From assembly GCA_017640615.1 (NCBI GenBank), contig JAEPQK010000006.1, positions 124,001-188,000 of the forward strand: 64,000 bases of DNA, read 5' to 3'. Made by a program: the position numbers and the translations under genes. This DNA is from Rhizobiaceae bacterium (lineage in GTDB: Bacteria; Pseudomonadota; Alphaproteobacteria; Rhizobiales; Rhizobiaceae). Shown here piece by piece: positions 17,380 to 25,613 of this stretch (position 1 is the stretch's first letter; every line of letters starts with the position of its first letter). The notes under the pieces were generated by a model that was not told where the DNA came from, searched no databases, and was given only the letters and a program-made list of their open reading frames with translations.

Positions 17380-17392
17380 GTCCATATTGGAC
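17380..17392. promoter_or_regulatory. GTCCA inverted repeat between MttB-2 and solA-like genes
   Basis: GTCCA (17380-17384) and TGGAC (17388-17392) form a perfect 5-bp inverted repeat around TAT, centred in the 94-bp divergent region. This is a candidate operator controlling both directions. The short arms make chance occurrence possible. Confidence 0.35.
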
Positions 17393-17446
17393 CCGAGAAG
17401 ATGAGGCGGTTAAGTGAGCGGCGACCAAAAGGGCGAAAGAATCGAC

Positions 17447-18595
17447 ATGCCAATGTCGCTCCCAGACGATCAATACGATGTCGTCGTTGTCGGGCTCGGT
17501 GCCATGGGATCGGCGGCGCTGTGCCACCTCGCGCGTCGGGGCGCGCGGGTTCTCGGGCTTGAACTGTTCGCGCTGGGGCACCAGCGCGGGTCCTCGCATG
17601 GCGAGACGCGCGCGATCCGCAAAGGCTATTTCGAACACCCTTCCTACGTGCCGCTGGTTCTTGCCGCTTATGAAGGTTGGCACGCACTGGAGCGCGATAC
17701 CGGGCAGGCGGTGTTGCGTAAAACCGGCGTTCTTGAAATCGGCAAGCCGGGCAGCGCGATCGTAGCCGGCTCGGCGCGCGCCAGCCGCGAGCACGGGCTG
17801 GAGCATGAACTGCTCGACACCCGGATGATCAGGAAACGCTTTCCGCAATTCACCTTGCCTGAAGGCTATGAGGCAGTCTGGCAACCGGACGGCGGCTATC
17901 TGCGGCCGGAGCTTGCGAACCGACTTCACGTCGAGCAGGCGCGGCGCGCCGGCGCTGACATTCGAGAAAATGCGAAGGTGCTGAGCATCCAGCCTGCGAC
18001 GGCCGGCGTGCGGATATCAACTGAGCACGGGTTCGTCATGGCGGGGTCGGTCGTTCTTGCAGCCGGCGCGTGGATTGGCGAATTGGTGCCCGCTTTGCGC
18101 AACAGGCTCACGCTGACGCGGCAAGTCGCCTGCTGGTTCGAGCCACGCAAGTTAGAAAGCGTTGCGGACGGCCAATTGCCGGTCTTCATCATCGATGGCG
18201 AAGAAGACATCGCCTACGGGTTCCCAAATGTCGGGTCCGGCTTCAAATGCGCCTCGCATAATGACAGTGGGTCATGGGCCACGGCAGATGAGGCGGCGCA
18301 GGATGCCGGCCCGGCCGACGAGGCGCGTATGCGCGCATTTCTGGAAGCCTATCTGCCTGATGCGGCGGGTCCGCTGCGCGCCATGAGCACCTGCATCTAC
18401 ACGCGCACTCCGGACGAGGATTTCGTGCTCGACCTTCACCCTGACGACCCGCGCATCGTGGTTGCGTCACCCTGTTCCGGGCATGGCTTCAAGTTTGCCA
18501 GTGTGTTCGGCGAAATCCTCGCCGATCTGGCGGCCGAACAGGCAACGCGGCACGACATTTCGCGTTTCGGGATCGGACGCGACGAACTCCGCTGA
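17447..18595 (+). CDS. solA: Monomeric sarcosine oxidase / N-methyltryptophan oxidase family protein
   Basis: 382 residues from the ATG at 17447; a GTG further upstream is less likely. FAD-binding motif VVVGLGAMGSAALCHLARRG lies at the N-terminus. Near the C-terminus STCIYTRTPDEDF carries the cysteine that binds FAD covalently in monomeric sarcosine oxidases, and CSGHGFKFA follows. The reaction is oxidative demethylation of an N-methyl amino acid with O2, giving formaldehyde and peroxide. Next to dimethylglycine dehydrogenase and MttB-2, sarcosine to glycine is the likely step. Exact substrate preference (sarcosine, N-methyltryptophan or other) cannot be read. Confidence 0.85.
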   Translation: MPMSLPDDQYDVVVVGLGAMGSAALCHLARRGARVLGLELFALGHQRGSSHGETRAIRKGYFEHPSYVPLVLAAYEGWHALERDTGQAVLRKTGVLEIGKPGSAIVAGSARASREHGLEHELLDTRMIRKRFPQFTLPEGYEAVWQPDGGYLRPELANRLHVEQARRAGADIRENAKVLSIQPATAGVRISTEHGFVMAGSVVLAAGAWIGELVPALRNRLTLTRQVACWFEPRKLESVADGQLPVFIIDGEEDIAYGFPNVGSGFKCASHNDSGSWATADEAAQDAGPADEARMRAFLEAYLPDAAGPLRAMSTCIYTRTPDEDFVLDLHPDDPRIVVASPCSGHGFKFASVFGEILADLAAEQATRHDISRFGIGRDELR

Positions 18596-18813
18596 ACTGC
18601 GCGTTCCCCTGCTTGTCGGTTTCGATCGACATCCGCTACATTGCCATCATGTCTCGCAGTGCGCTCATCCTCAAGATCGCGTCCACGCCTTCGCGGCGCA
18701 CGCGCCATACCGAGTTGCTGCGGCTTTGCGCGCGTATCGGTTATTCGCCGCCTGCCGTCCTCTGAATTTCGCTCCGGCGTTGCCGGGTTGATTCAATCGG
18801 AGGCGACAAGCCC

Positions 18814-20184
18814 ATGACTTATCAGAATTTTTCTCTGGAGCGGCTGCAGGAGATGGATGCCGCTCATCATCTGCACCCTTTCACCGACCACAAAGACCTG
18901 CGCGCAGCGGGCACCCGTATCATCACCAGCGCCGATGGGCCGTTCGTCTACGACGCCGAGGGCAAGGAAATACTCGACGGCATGGCCGGGCTCTGGTGCG
19001 TGAATGTCGGCTATGGGCGCAACGAGCTGGCCGAGGCCGCCTACGCGCAGATGAAGGAGCTGCCCTATTACAACTCCTTCTTTCGCTGCACGACGCCCAC
19101 CCCGGCGCTGCTTGCCGAAAAGCTTGCGCAGATTGCCCCAGCCGGCGTGAGCCAGGTCTTCTACGGTTCCTCCGGCTCCGAGGCGAATGACACCGCATTG
19201 CGGCTCGTGCGGCACTATTGGGCGCTTGAAGGCAAGCCCAACAAGCGCAAGGTGATTTCGCGCGACTGGGCCTACCATGGCTCAACCATTGCCGGCGCAT
19301 CGCTCGGCGGCATGGCGGCGATGCACGGCCAGCTTAATGGCCCGGTGCCGGACATCGTACATGTGATGCCGCCTTATGCGTTCGAACTGAAATGGGCGGA
19401 CGAGAGCGACGAGGCTTTCGGTCTGCGGGCGGCAAAGGCCGTGGAGGATGCGATCCTCGAGGCCGGACCCGAAAACGTCGCCGCGTTCATCGGCGAGCCG
19501 GTGATGGGTGCGGGCGGCGTGAAGATCGCGCCGGACAGCTACTGGCCCGAGATCCAGCGCATCTGCCGCAAACACGATGTGCTTCTGATGCTCGATGAAG
19601 TGATCACGGGTTATGGCCGCACCGGCCAATGGTTTGCGGCGCAGACCTTCGGGCTCGAACCCGACACGATCACCACCGCCAAGGCGCTCACCTCCGGCTA
19701 TCAGCCACTTTCGGCGCTGCTTGTGGGCGACCGCATTTCATCGACGCTCGTGGAAAAGGGCGGCGAGTTCTATCACGGCTATACCTATTCCGGTCATCCG
19801 GTGGCCTGTGCGGTCGCACTCGCAAATCTCGACATTATCGAGCGGGAAGGGCTTATCGAGCGGGTGCGGGATGAGACGGGCCCCTATCTTGCCAAGGCGT
19901 TGAAGGAGGCGCTCGCCGATCACTGCATTGTTGGCGAGGTACGCTCCATCGGCCTCATGGGGGCAATCGAGATCGTGAAGGACAAGGCGACCCGCGAGCG
20001 CTTCAGAGGTGCCGGCATCGCCGGCGCCACCGTGCGCGACCATGCAATCGCCAACGGCATGATGCTGCGGGCCGTCGGCGATACGATGATCCTGTCGCCG
20101 CCGCTGATCTGGACCAAAGAGACGATCGACATGGCCTGCGAGCGCATTCGCAAGGCGCTCGATCGTTCCGCTGCCGATCTGTGA
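18814..20184 (+). CDS. Class III aminotransferase (omega-amino acid/diamine--pyruvate type)
   Basis: 456 residues. PLP-binding Lys290 lies in TTAKALTSGYQPLSA, preceded by LMLDEVITGYGRTG. YGSSGSEANDTALRL is the phosphate-binding loop, and GMAGLWCVNVGYGR is typical of the omega-transaminase branch that includes putrescine-pyruvate (SpuC) and taurine-pyruvate enzymes. GGAGG precedes the ATG. It is preceded by 218 bases without a convincing gene and followed by a terminator-like hairpin. The amino donor is unknown: beta-alanine, taurine or a diamine are all possible. Confidence 0.85.
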   Translation: MTYQNFSLERLQEMDAAHHLHPFTDHKDLRAAGTRIITSADGPFVYDAEGKEILDGMAGLWCVNVGYGRNELAEAAYAQMKELPYYNSFFRCTTPTPALLAEKLAQIAPAGVSQVFYGSSGSEANDTALRLVRHYWALEGKPNKRKVISRDWAYHGSTIAGASLGGMAAMHGQLNGPVPDIVHVMPPYAFELKWADESDEAFGLRAAKAVEDAILEAGPENVAAFIGEPVMGAGGVKIAPDSYWPEIQRICRKHDVLLMLDEVITGYGRTGQWFAAQTFGLEPDTITTAKALTSGYQPLSALLVGDRISSTLVEKGGEFYHGYTYSGHPVACAVALANLDIIEREGLIERVRDETGPYLAKALKEALADHCIVGEVRSIGLMGAIEIVKDKATRERFRGAGIAGATVRDHAIANGMMLRAVGDTMILSPPLIWTKETIDMACERIRKALDRSAADL

Positions 20185-20205
20185 CCTTAAGCCCGAAACG
20201 CAAAA

Positions 20206-20235
20206 ACCGCGCTCTCCGGGCGGGGAGGACGCGGT
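20206..20235 (-). terminator. Terminator for the mmsB operon (convergent region)
   Basis: ACCGCG (20206-20211) pairs with CGCGGT (20230-20235), with a nearly complete inner stem (CTCTCC/GGAGGA). On the minus strand the hairpin is followed by TTTTTG (plus-strand A-run 20202-20206), the arrangement of an intrinsic terminator for transcripts coming from mmsB. It lies about 200 bases after that stop, close behind the aminotransferase stop. The rest of 20185-20436 holds nothing recognisable. Confidence 0.6.
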
Positions 20236-20436
20236 CTTGCCAACAAACGCCTGGCTCTTCGCAAGGAAAGACGCGGCGAAGATTTACGGCTCCGGTACGC
20301 GAGACCTGATCCGGAGCGGTGTGGTGGGTTTGTCGCCCGCCACATCCGCAGTTTTAGCCGCACATCGTTACCGCACGGTTATCGAGCGCTTAAGCAAAGG
20401 TGAATCTGGCGAAAAAATGCACTGCGGTGCGTTACT

Positions 20437-21324
20437 CTAGGTAAGCTTCTCGCCACGCAGGAATTTGATGATCGCCGAGAAGTCCTTGCCGCCATGGCCG
20501 GCATTGTCGAAGAGGCCGTAAAGCTGTGCTGCCTCCGCGCCGAGCGGGGTGGCCGCCCCGGCCGATTGCGCGGCTGACTGCGCGAGCTTCAAATCTTTCA
20601 ACATGAGAGCGGCGGCGAAGCCCGGCACATAGTCATTGTTGGCCGGCGAGGTGGGCACGGGGCCGGGCACCGGGCAATACGTCGTGAGCGACCAGCACTG
20701 GCCGGACGAAGTGGATGCGACGTCGAACAAAGCCTGATGGGACAGGCCAAGTTTTTCGGCCAGCACAAACGCCTCGCCAACGCCGATCATGGATATTCCA
20801 AGGATCATGTTGTTGCATATCTTGGCGGCTTGGCCGTTGCCGGCGTCGCCGCAATGCACCACCTTCCCGGCCATCGGCTCAAGGATCGGTTCCGCGGCCG
20901 CGAAGGCATCTTTCGATCCGCCGGCCATGAAGGTGAGGGTGCCTGCCGCCGCACCGCCCACCCCGCCGGAAACCGGTGCGTCGATGGAAAGCAGGCCATG
21001 CTTTTCGGCGATTGCGTGCGCGGCGCGAGCAGAATCGACGTCGATAGTCGAACAGTCGATCAGCAGCGCGCCCTTTTTCATTGCCGGTGCAATGTCGCCA
21101 TGAACGGCCAGCACATGCTTGCCGGCGGGCAGCATGGTGATGACCACATCGGCGCCATCGATTGCGGCCGCTGCGTCAGCAGCGACCGTCACGCCGTTGG
21201 CCTTGGCGGTTTCCAGATTGGCGGCCACGAGATCGAAGCCGCGCACGGTGTGGCCTGCTTTCACGAGGTTGGCGGCCATGGGGTTGCCCATATTGCCGAG
21301 GCCGATGAAGCCAATGGTGCTCAT
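20437..21324 (-). CDS. mmsB: 3-hydroxyisobutyrate dehydrogenase
   Basis: 295 residues. NAD-binding GFIGLGNMGNPMAANLVKAG lies at the N-terminus, the substrate loop DAPVSGGVGGAAAGTL near 118, and the catalytic lysine region GNGQAAKICNNM near 163-174. It oxidises 3-hydroxyisobutyrate to methylmalonate semialdehyde in valine breakdown. It lies 29 bases behind the isobutyryl-CoA dehydrogenase gene on the same strand, which fixes the pathway. Confidence 0.93.
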   Translation of the reverse strand: MSTIGFIGLGNMGNPMAANLVKAGHTVRGFDLVAANLETAKANGVTVAADAAAAIDGADVVITMLPAGKHVLAVHGDIAPAMKKGALLIDCSTIDVDSARAAHAIAEKHGLLSIDAPVSGGVGGAAAGTLTFMAGGSKDAFAAAEPILEPMAGKVVHCGDAGNGQAAKICNNMILGISMIGVGEAFVLAEKLGLSHQALFDVASTSSGQCWSLTTYCPVPGPVPTSPANNDYVPGFAAALMLKDLKLAQSAAQSAGAATPLGAEAAQLYGLFDNAGHGGKDFSAIIKFLRGEKLT

Positions 21325-21353
21325 GCCGCTGTATTCCTCCGCTTGTTCGTGTC

Positions 21354-22526
21354 TCAGCGCCCGATCAGATGGCGTGCAATGATGACGCGCATGATCTCGT
21401 TGGTGCCTTCCAGGATCTGGTGCACGCGCAGATCGCGCACCAGCTTTTCCATTCCATAATCGTGCAGATATCCGTAGCCGCCATGTATCTGGAGCGCTTC
21501 ATTGGTGATGTCGAAGCATGTGTCGGTGACGAAACGCTTGGCCATCGCCGACCATTTGGACGCGTCGGGCGCCTTGCGATCAAGGCGCGAAGCCGCCGCG
21601 TAGAGGAACATGCGCGAAGCCTGCAGGTCGGTTTCCATATCGGCCAGCTTGAACTGCAGCGCCTGAAACTGATTGATCGCCTTGCCGAATGCCTTGCGGT
21701 CGGAGGCATAGGCCAGTGCCTTGTCGAGTGCCGATTGCGCACCGCCCAGCGAGCAGGCTGCGATGTTCAGCCGCCCGCCATCGAGGCCGGCCATCGCGAT
21801 GCGGAAGCCCATGCCTTCGCCCGCAAGGAGGTTCTCGGCCGGCACCTTGCAATCCTCGAAAATCACCTGCCGGGTCGGCTGCATGTGCCAGCCCATCTTG
21901 TTTTCGAGCGGGCCGAACGAGAGGCCGGGCGCGTCTTTCGGCACGACAAGCGTCGAGATGCCGTTCGGCCCATCTTCGCCGGTGCGCGCCATGACCACAT
22001 AAACGTCGGACGAGCCGGCGCCGGAAATGAATTGCTTGGCGCCATTCAGCGTATAGTCAGCGCCGTTGCCCGCGCCGCGCACGGCCTTTGTCTTGAGGGC
22101 GGCGGCATCGGAGCCTGCGCCCGGCTCGGTCAGACAGTAGCTCGCCAGCTGCTCCATGGATGTGATCGGCGGCAGCAGACGCTCGCGCTGCGCGTTGTAA
22201 GCGAACTTGTCGATCATCCATGCCGCCATATTGTGGATGGAAATGAAGGACGAGAAGGCAGGGCAGGCGGCCGAGAGTGCTTCAAATATCAGCACCGCGT
22301 CCATGCGGCCGAGGGCGGAACCGCCGACATCGTCACTGACGTAGATGCCGCCGAAACCGAGCTGTCCGGTCTCGCGGATCACATCCTCCGGGAAGTGCTT
22401 CTCGCGATCCCATTCGAGCGCGTATGGCGCGACCTTTTCGGCTGCGAATGCGTCGCTCATCTCCTTGATGGCGCGCTGGTCGGCATTCAAGTCGAACTGG
22501 TTGTCGGTTTCTGCGATGGCATCCAT
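21354..22526 (-). CDS. Acyl-CoA dehydrogenase, probably isobutyryl-CoA dehydrogenase
   Basis: 390 residues, typical for the family. Signature CLTEPGAGSDAAALKTKAV lies near residues 131-149, and the C-terminal QIHGGYGY and ILEGTNEIMRVIIARHLIGR blocks are present. The FAD enzyme oxidises a branched short-chain acyl-CoA and passes electrons to ETF. Pairing with mmsB points to isobutyryl-CoA of valine catabolism. GGGAGG precedes the ATG. Two palindromes lie upstream (22580-22606 and 22634-22648). Confidence 0.88.
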   Translation of the reverse strand: MDAIAETDNQFDLNADQRAIKEMSDAFAAEKVAPYALEWDREKHFPEDVIRETGQLGFGGIYVSDDVGGSALGRMDAVLIFEALSAACPAFSSFISIHNMAAWMIDKFAYNAQRERLLPPITSMEQLASYCLTEPGAGSDAAALKTKAVRGAGNGADYTLNGAKQFISGAGSSDVYVVMARTGEDGPNGISTLVVPKDAPGLSFGPLENKMGWHMQPTRQVIFEDCKVPAENLLAGEGMGFRIAMAGLDGGRLNIAACSLGGAQSALDKALAYASDRKAFGKAINQFQALQFKLADMETDLQASRMFLYAAASRLDRKAPDASKWSAMAKRFVTDTCFDITNEALQIHGGYGYLHDYGMEKLVRDLRVHQILEGTNEIMRVIIARHLIGR

Positions 22527-22579
22527 GGGGTCCTCCCGACGGCCGAAAATCGATCATGCGGCCGACGGTGGTCAGTTTA

Positions 22580-22606
22580 GAACATCGCGGATGCCGCGCA
22601 ATGTTC
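22580..22606. promoter_or_regulatory. Long imperfect palindrome upstream of the valine operon
   Basis: GAACAT (22580-22585) with ATGTTC (22601-22606), and CGCGG (22586-22590) with CCGCG (22594-22598), build a nested inverted repeat 54 bases before the acyl-CoA dehydrogenase start. It could be an operator for a branched-chain amino acid regulator or a leader hairpin. Confidence 0.4.
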
Positions 22607-22633
22607 CGCCTGCTGGCAAGGGCGCACTTCCAT

Positions 22634-22648
22634 GCACAACGGTTGTGC
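22634..22648. promoter_or_regulatory. GCACAA-CGG-TTGTGC palindrome between the TSUP and valine genes
   Basis: This is a perfect 6-bp inverted repeat with a 3-base centre, 19 bases beyond the TSUP stop and 108 bases before the acyl-CoA dehydrogenase start. There is no T-run on the minus strand, so it is a poor terminator. It may be an operator of the valine operon. Confidence 0.35.
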
Positions 22649-22666
22649 GACAGTGGGCGCTCGCGA

Positions 22667-23452
22667 TCAGAAACCGACCCAGCTGCGGAGCGGATTCGTT
22701 TCATCCAGTAGCAGGCGTACGGCCAAGATCAGCGACACCGAAATCAGAAGCGGTTTGATGACCCGCGCACCGGCGCGCATGGCGACATATGCCCCGATGC
22801 GCGCGCCGACGAATTGGGCGACACCCATCAACAGGCCGATTTTCCACGCGACTGCCCCTGCGATTGCAAAGGCGATGAAGCCCCCGCAGTTGGACGCGAA
22901 GTTGAGCAGCTTCGTATGCGCCGTTGCCTTCAGGACCCCATAGCCCGCAAGCGCGACGAAGGCGAGCATGAAGAAAGAGCCAGTGCCTGGCCCGAACACA
23001 CCATCGTAAAAGCCGATCAGCGGAGGTATGATGAGGCCGAACATGAAGGGCGTGATCCTGCTTGCCCGGTCGACATCATCCAGATTGGGTTTCAGCACAA
23101 AATAGAGTGCTATGGCGACGAGCAGGAACGGCATCGCCGCCTGCAACAGCTGGCCGGGCAGGACGGTTGCGAGCGTGGCGCCCAGCACCGAACCAATGAA
23201 TGCGAACAGAGCCGAAGGCAATTGGCTCCTTAGGTCGACATGACCTTTGGCAGCGAATGCAATGGTTGCAGAGCCTGACCCGAACAGTCCCTGTAGCTTG
23301 TTGGTTCCCAACGCCTCGACCGGCGAAAAGCCGGCAATGAGGAGCACGGGAATGGTGATCAGCCCGCCGCCGCCGGCAATCGAATCCATGAAACCGGCGA
23401 GAAGAGCCGCGAATATAAGCAGAAGTACGATGTCGAAAGCGAATTCAGGCAT
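22667..23452 (-). CDS. TSUP-family (TauE/SafE) anion transporter
   Basis: 261 residues from the ATG at 23452, about eight hydrophobic segments. The family motif region GFMDSIAGGGGLITIPVLLI and GTNKLQGLFGSGSATIAF lie in the first 70 residues, and the internal repeat GFYDGVFGPGTGSFFMLAFV in the second half. TSUP proteins move sulfite, sulfoacetate or other small organic anions across the inner membrane. The sulfite dehydrogenase genes further on make a sulfur anion possible, but nothing adjacent supports it. A longer reading frame upstream is not hydrophobic and was not used. Confidence 0.88.
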   Translation of the reverse strand: MPEFAFDIVLLLIFAALLAGFMDSIAGGGGLITIPVLLIAGFSPVEALGTNKLQGLFGSGSATIAFAAKGHVDLRSQLPSALFAFIGSVLGATLATVLPGQLLQAAMPFLLVAIALYFVLKPNLDDVDRASRITPFMFGLIIPPLIGFYDGVFGPGTGSFFMLAFVALAGYGVLKATAHTKLLNFASNCGGFIAFAIAGAVAWKIGLLMGVAQFVGARIGAYVAMRAGARVIKPLLISVSLILAVRLLLDETNPLRSWVGF

Positions 23453-23560
23453 GGCAAACTTTAATGCGAGAAGGGGCGCATCATGCCATTCCATAGGGCA
23501 TTTTTTGCGTGCGCTGAAATTGACGGTACACTGACAACCCATTGGGCGGGATAGACAAAG

Positions 23561-23992
23561 ATGCCACAGAACATGTTGGCGCGGCTGCGCGAGCTACTGC
23601 AAGGAAACGCCTCCGTGAGAAAAGTGGCCGAAGACCCCGCGTTGACTGCCGAACTTCTTCTGCTGGTACGCATGGTGCTCGCCGATGGCGAGGTGCGGGC
23701 GCGCGAGCTCGACGCGTTGCGCCGCATCGCCACCAACAGCCTGGGCATCGATGGCGACGACCTCGAACAGGTGCTCGATCATCTCGGCGCGTTCGGCTAC
23801 GAAATCACGCCAATTCAGGCAATTGCCGTGTTTCGCGAGCTCGATATGGACCGGCGCATCTCGCTTGCGCGGCATATGGCGACGCTGGCCAAGGCGGATG
23901 ACGAACTCAGCCATCATGAAATTCGCCTGCTTGCGCGGGTTGTCGAGATACTCGAAATCGATCCGCAGGCCATCACCGGGCCGACGGCCTAG
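23561..23992 (+). CDS. TerB-family (tellurite resistance-like) protein
   Basis: 143 residues, all-helical, with the TerB pattern of acidic residues: LLLVRMVLADGEVRARELDA and ATLAKADDELSHHEIRLLAR, the two halves of a pseudo-symmetric metal-binding bundle. It is soluble, with no signal peptide. No other ter genes are present, so a direct tellurite role is unlikely; stand-alone TerB proteins are of unknown function. It is divergent from the TSUP gene, and its stop lies 4 bases from the convergent ABC ATPase stop. Confidence 0.8.
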   Translation: MPQNMLARLRELLQGNASVRKVAEDPALTAELLLLVRMVLADGEVRARELDALRRIATNSLGIDGDDLEQVLDHLGAFGYEITPIQAIAVFRELDMDRRISLARHMATLAKADDELSHHEIRLLARVVEILEIDPQAITGPTA

Positions 23993-23996
23993 CCGC

Positions 23997-25613
23997 CTAT
24001 GCGTTTGCCAGCCGCCGGCTGATTGCACGCTCCAGATCTGGAGCGGCGTCCACCAATGCACGGGCGGCGTTCGACTGCGGATGGTCGAAAACCTGATCCG
24101 TCTCGCCTTCCTCAACGATTCGCCCCTCATGCATGACCAGCACGTGATCGGTGATTGCGCGCGCAACGGTTAGGTCATGGGTGATGAACAGATAGGCCAC
24201 GCCAAGGCGCTGGTTGAGATCGGCAAAGAGATCGAGAATTTGAGCGCGGATCGAAACATCGAGCGCCGATACCGGCTCGTCGGCCACGATCAGACGCGGG
24301 CGGGTGATGACAGCGCGTGCAATCGACAGTCGCTGTCGCTGCCCACCGGAAAACTCATGCGGATATTTGTCCATATCCGCAGGGCTCATGCCGACATCGA
24401 CAAGCGCCTGCGCCACGCGTTCGCGCCGTTCGGCGGAAGTGGGTTGCGGGTCGATCAGATGCAGCGGTTCGGCAACAAGCCGCTCCACCTTGTGACGTGG
24501 GTTGAAGGAGCCGTAGGGATCCTGAAACACAACCTGCATGTTGCGGCGAGACGGCTTCAGTTCGGTTTCCGTCTTGCCGGTCAGCTCCGTGCCATCGAAC
24601 AGGATCGAGCCTTCGGTCGGTCGGTCGAGCGCCAGGATCATGCGGGCGAGTGTTGATTTTCCGCATCCAGAACGGCCGACGAGCGCCTTGGACTGGCCCT
24701 TCGCCAGCGAAAAGCTGACGCCATCGACTGCCCGGAAATGCCGCGGCGGGCCGAAAAGCGAGGCGCGCCGGATCGAGTAGTCCTTCACCACGTCGGTGAC
24801 CTGCAGAAGGGGTTCGGCTTCGGTTTCAGCCTGCACGCGGCGCTCGGGCACGTGCACCGAAGCCGCGGCAAGCTGGCGTGTATATGGGTGCTTTTGTTCC
24901 GATAGGGTGCGTGCGGTTTCGCCTGCTTCCATGACCTCGCCGTGGCGCATAATCGTCACACGGTCGGCCATGTCGGTAACCACTGCGAGATCGTGCGAGA
25001 TCAACAGCAGGCCCATACGGTCCTCGCGCACGAGATCGCGAAGGAGTTCGAGTATCTGCGCCTGCAGCACGACATCGAGCGCGGTTGTGGGTTCGTCCGC
25101 GATCAGCAGCTTGGGTTTGAGCGCACAGGCGATGGCGATCACGACGCGCTGGCGCTGGCCGCCGGAGAGTTCGTGCGGATAGCGGGTAAGCGGAAACTGC
25201 TTTTCCGGAAGACCGACGCGGTCGAGAATGGCGCGGGCGCGCGCCTCGGCATCGGCGCGGTTTGCGCCGGTGTGCCAGCGGATCCCTTCCGCCACCTGTT
25301 CGCCTATCGTCTTGACCGGGTTGAGCGCGGTCATCGGCTCCTGAAACACCATGCCGATATCGTCGCCGCGCAGGCTGTTCATTGCGTCCTCGGGCGCGGC
25401 GAGAATGTCTATGCCGTCAAAGATGACCCGCCCAGACGCTCGTGCTGCATGCGGCAGCAGCCGCATCACCGTCAGGGCTGTCATCGACTTGCCCGAACCC
25501 GATTCGCCGACAAGGCCCATCACCTCACCGGTTTCCAGCGTCAGGTCGATATCCCTCAGGATCGGCGTATCGCCGATCGCGAGTTCCAGGTTTTCGATTT
25601 CAAGCAGGCTCAT
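23997..25613 (-). CDS. Peptide ABC transporter ATP-binding protein, fused DppD-DppF type
   Basis: 538 residues with two complete ABC domains. The first has Walker A GESGSGKS and LSGGQRQRV; the second has Walker A GRSGCGKST and FSGGQRQRLS, with LIVADEPVSALD as Walker B. It powers import of peptides or related compounds. The start overlaps the permease stop as ATGA, so translation is coupled. It is the last gene of the M20-peptidase/ABC operon. Confidence 0.93.
   Translation of the reverse strand: MSLLEIENLELAIGDTPILRDIDLTLETGEVMGLVGESGSGKSMTALTVMRLLPHAARASGRVIFDGIDILAAPEDAMNSLRGDDIGMVFQEPMTALNPVKTIGEQVAEGIRWHTGANRADAEARARAILDRVGLPEKQFPLTRYPHELSGGQRQRVVIAIACALKPKLLIADEPTTALDVVLQAQILELLRDLVREDRMGLLLISHDLAVVTDMADRVTIMRHGEVMEAGETARTLSEQKHPYTRQLAAASVHVPERRVQAETEAEPLLQVTDVVKDYSIRRASLFGPPRHFRAVDGVSFSLAKGQSKALVGRSGCGKSTLARMILALDRPTEGSILFDGTELTGKTETELKPSRRNMQVVFQDPYGSFNPRHKVERLVAEPLHLIDPQPTSAERRERVAQALVDVGMSPADMDKYPHEFSGGQRQRLSIARAVITRPRLIVADEPVSALDVSIRAQILDLFADLNQRLGVAYLFITHDLTVARAITDHVLVMHEGRIVEEGETDQVFDHPQSNAARALVDAAPDLERAISRRLANA

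Noticed and set aside
18649-18765. 38-residue reading frame between the sarcosine oxidase-like and aminotransferase genes
   Set aside because: No ribosome-binding site, Arg-rich shadow-like composition and no family resemblance.
20237-20440. 67-residue reading frame in the aminotransferase-mmsB convergent gap
   Set aside because: It does not begin with a supported ribosome-binding site, it runs into mmsB on the other strand, and it overlaps nothing conserved.
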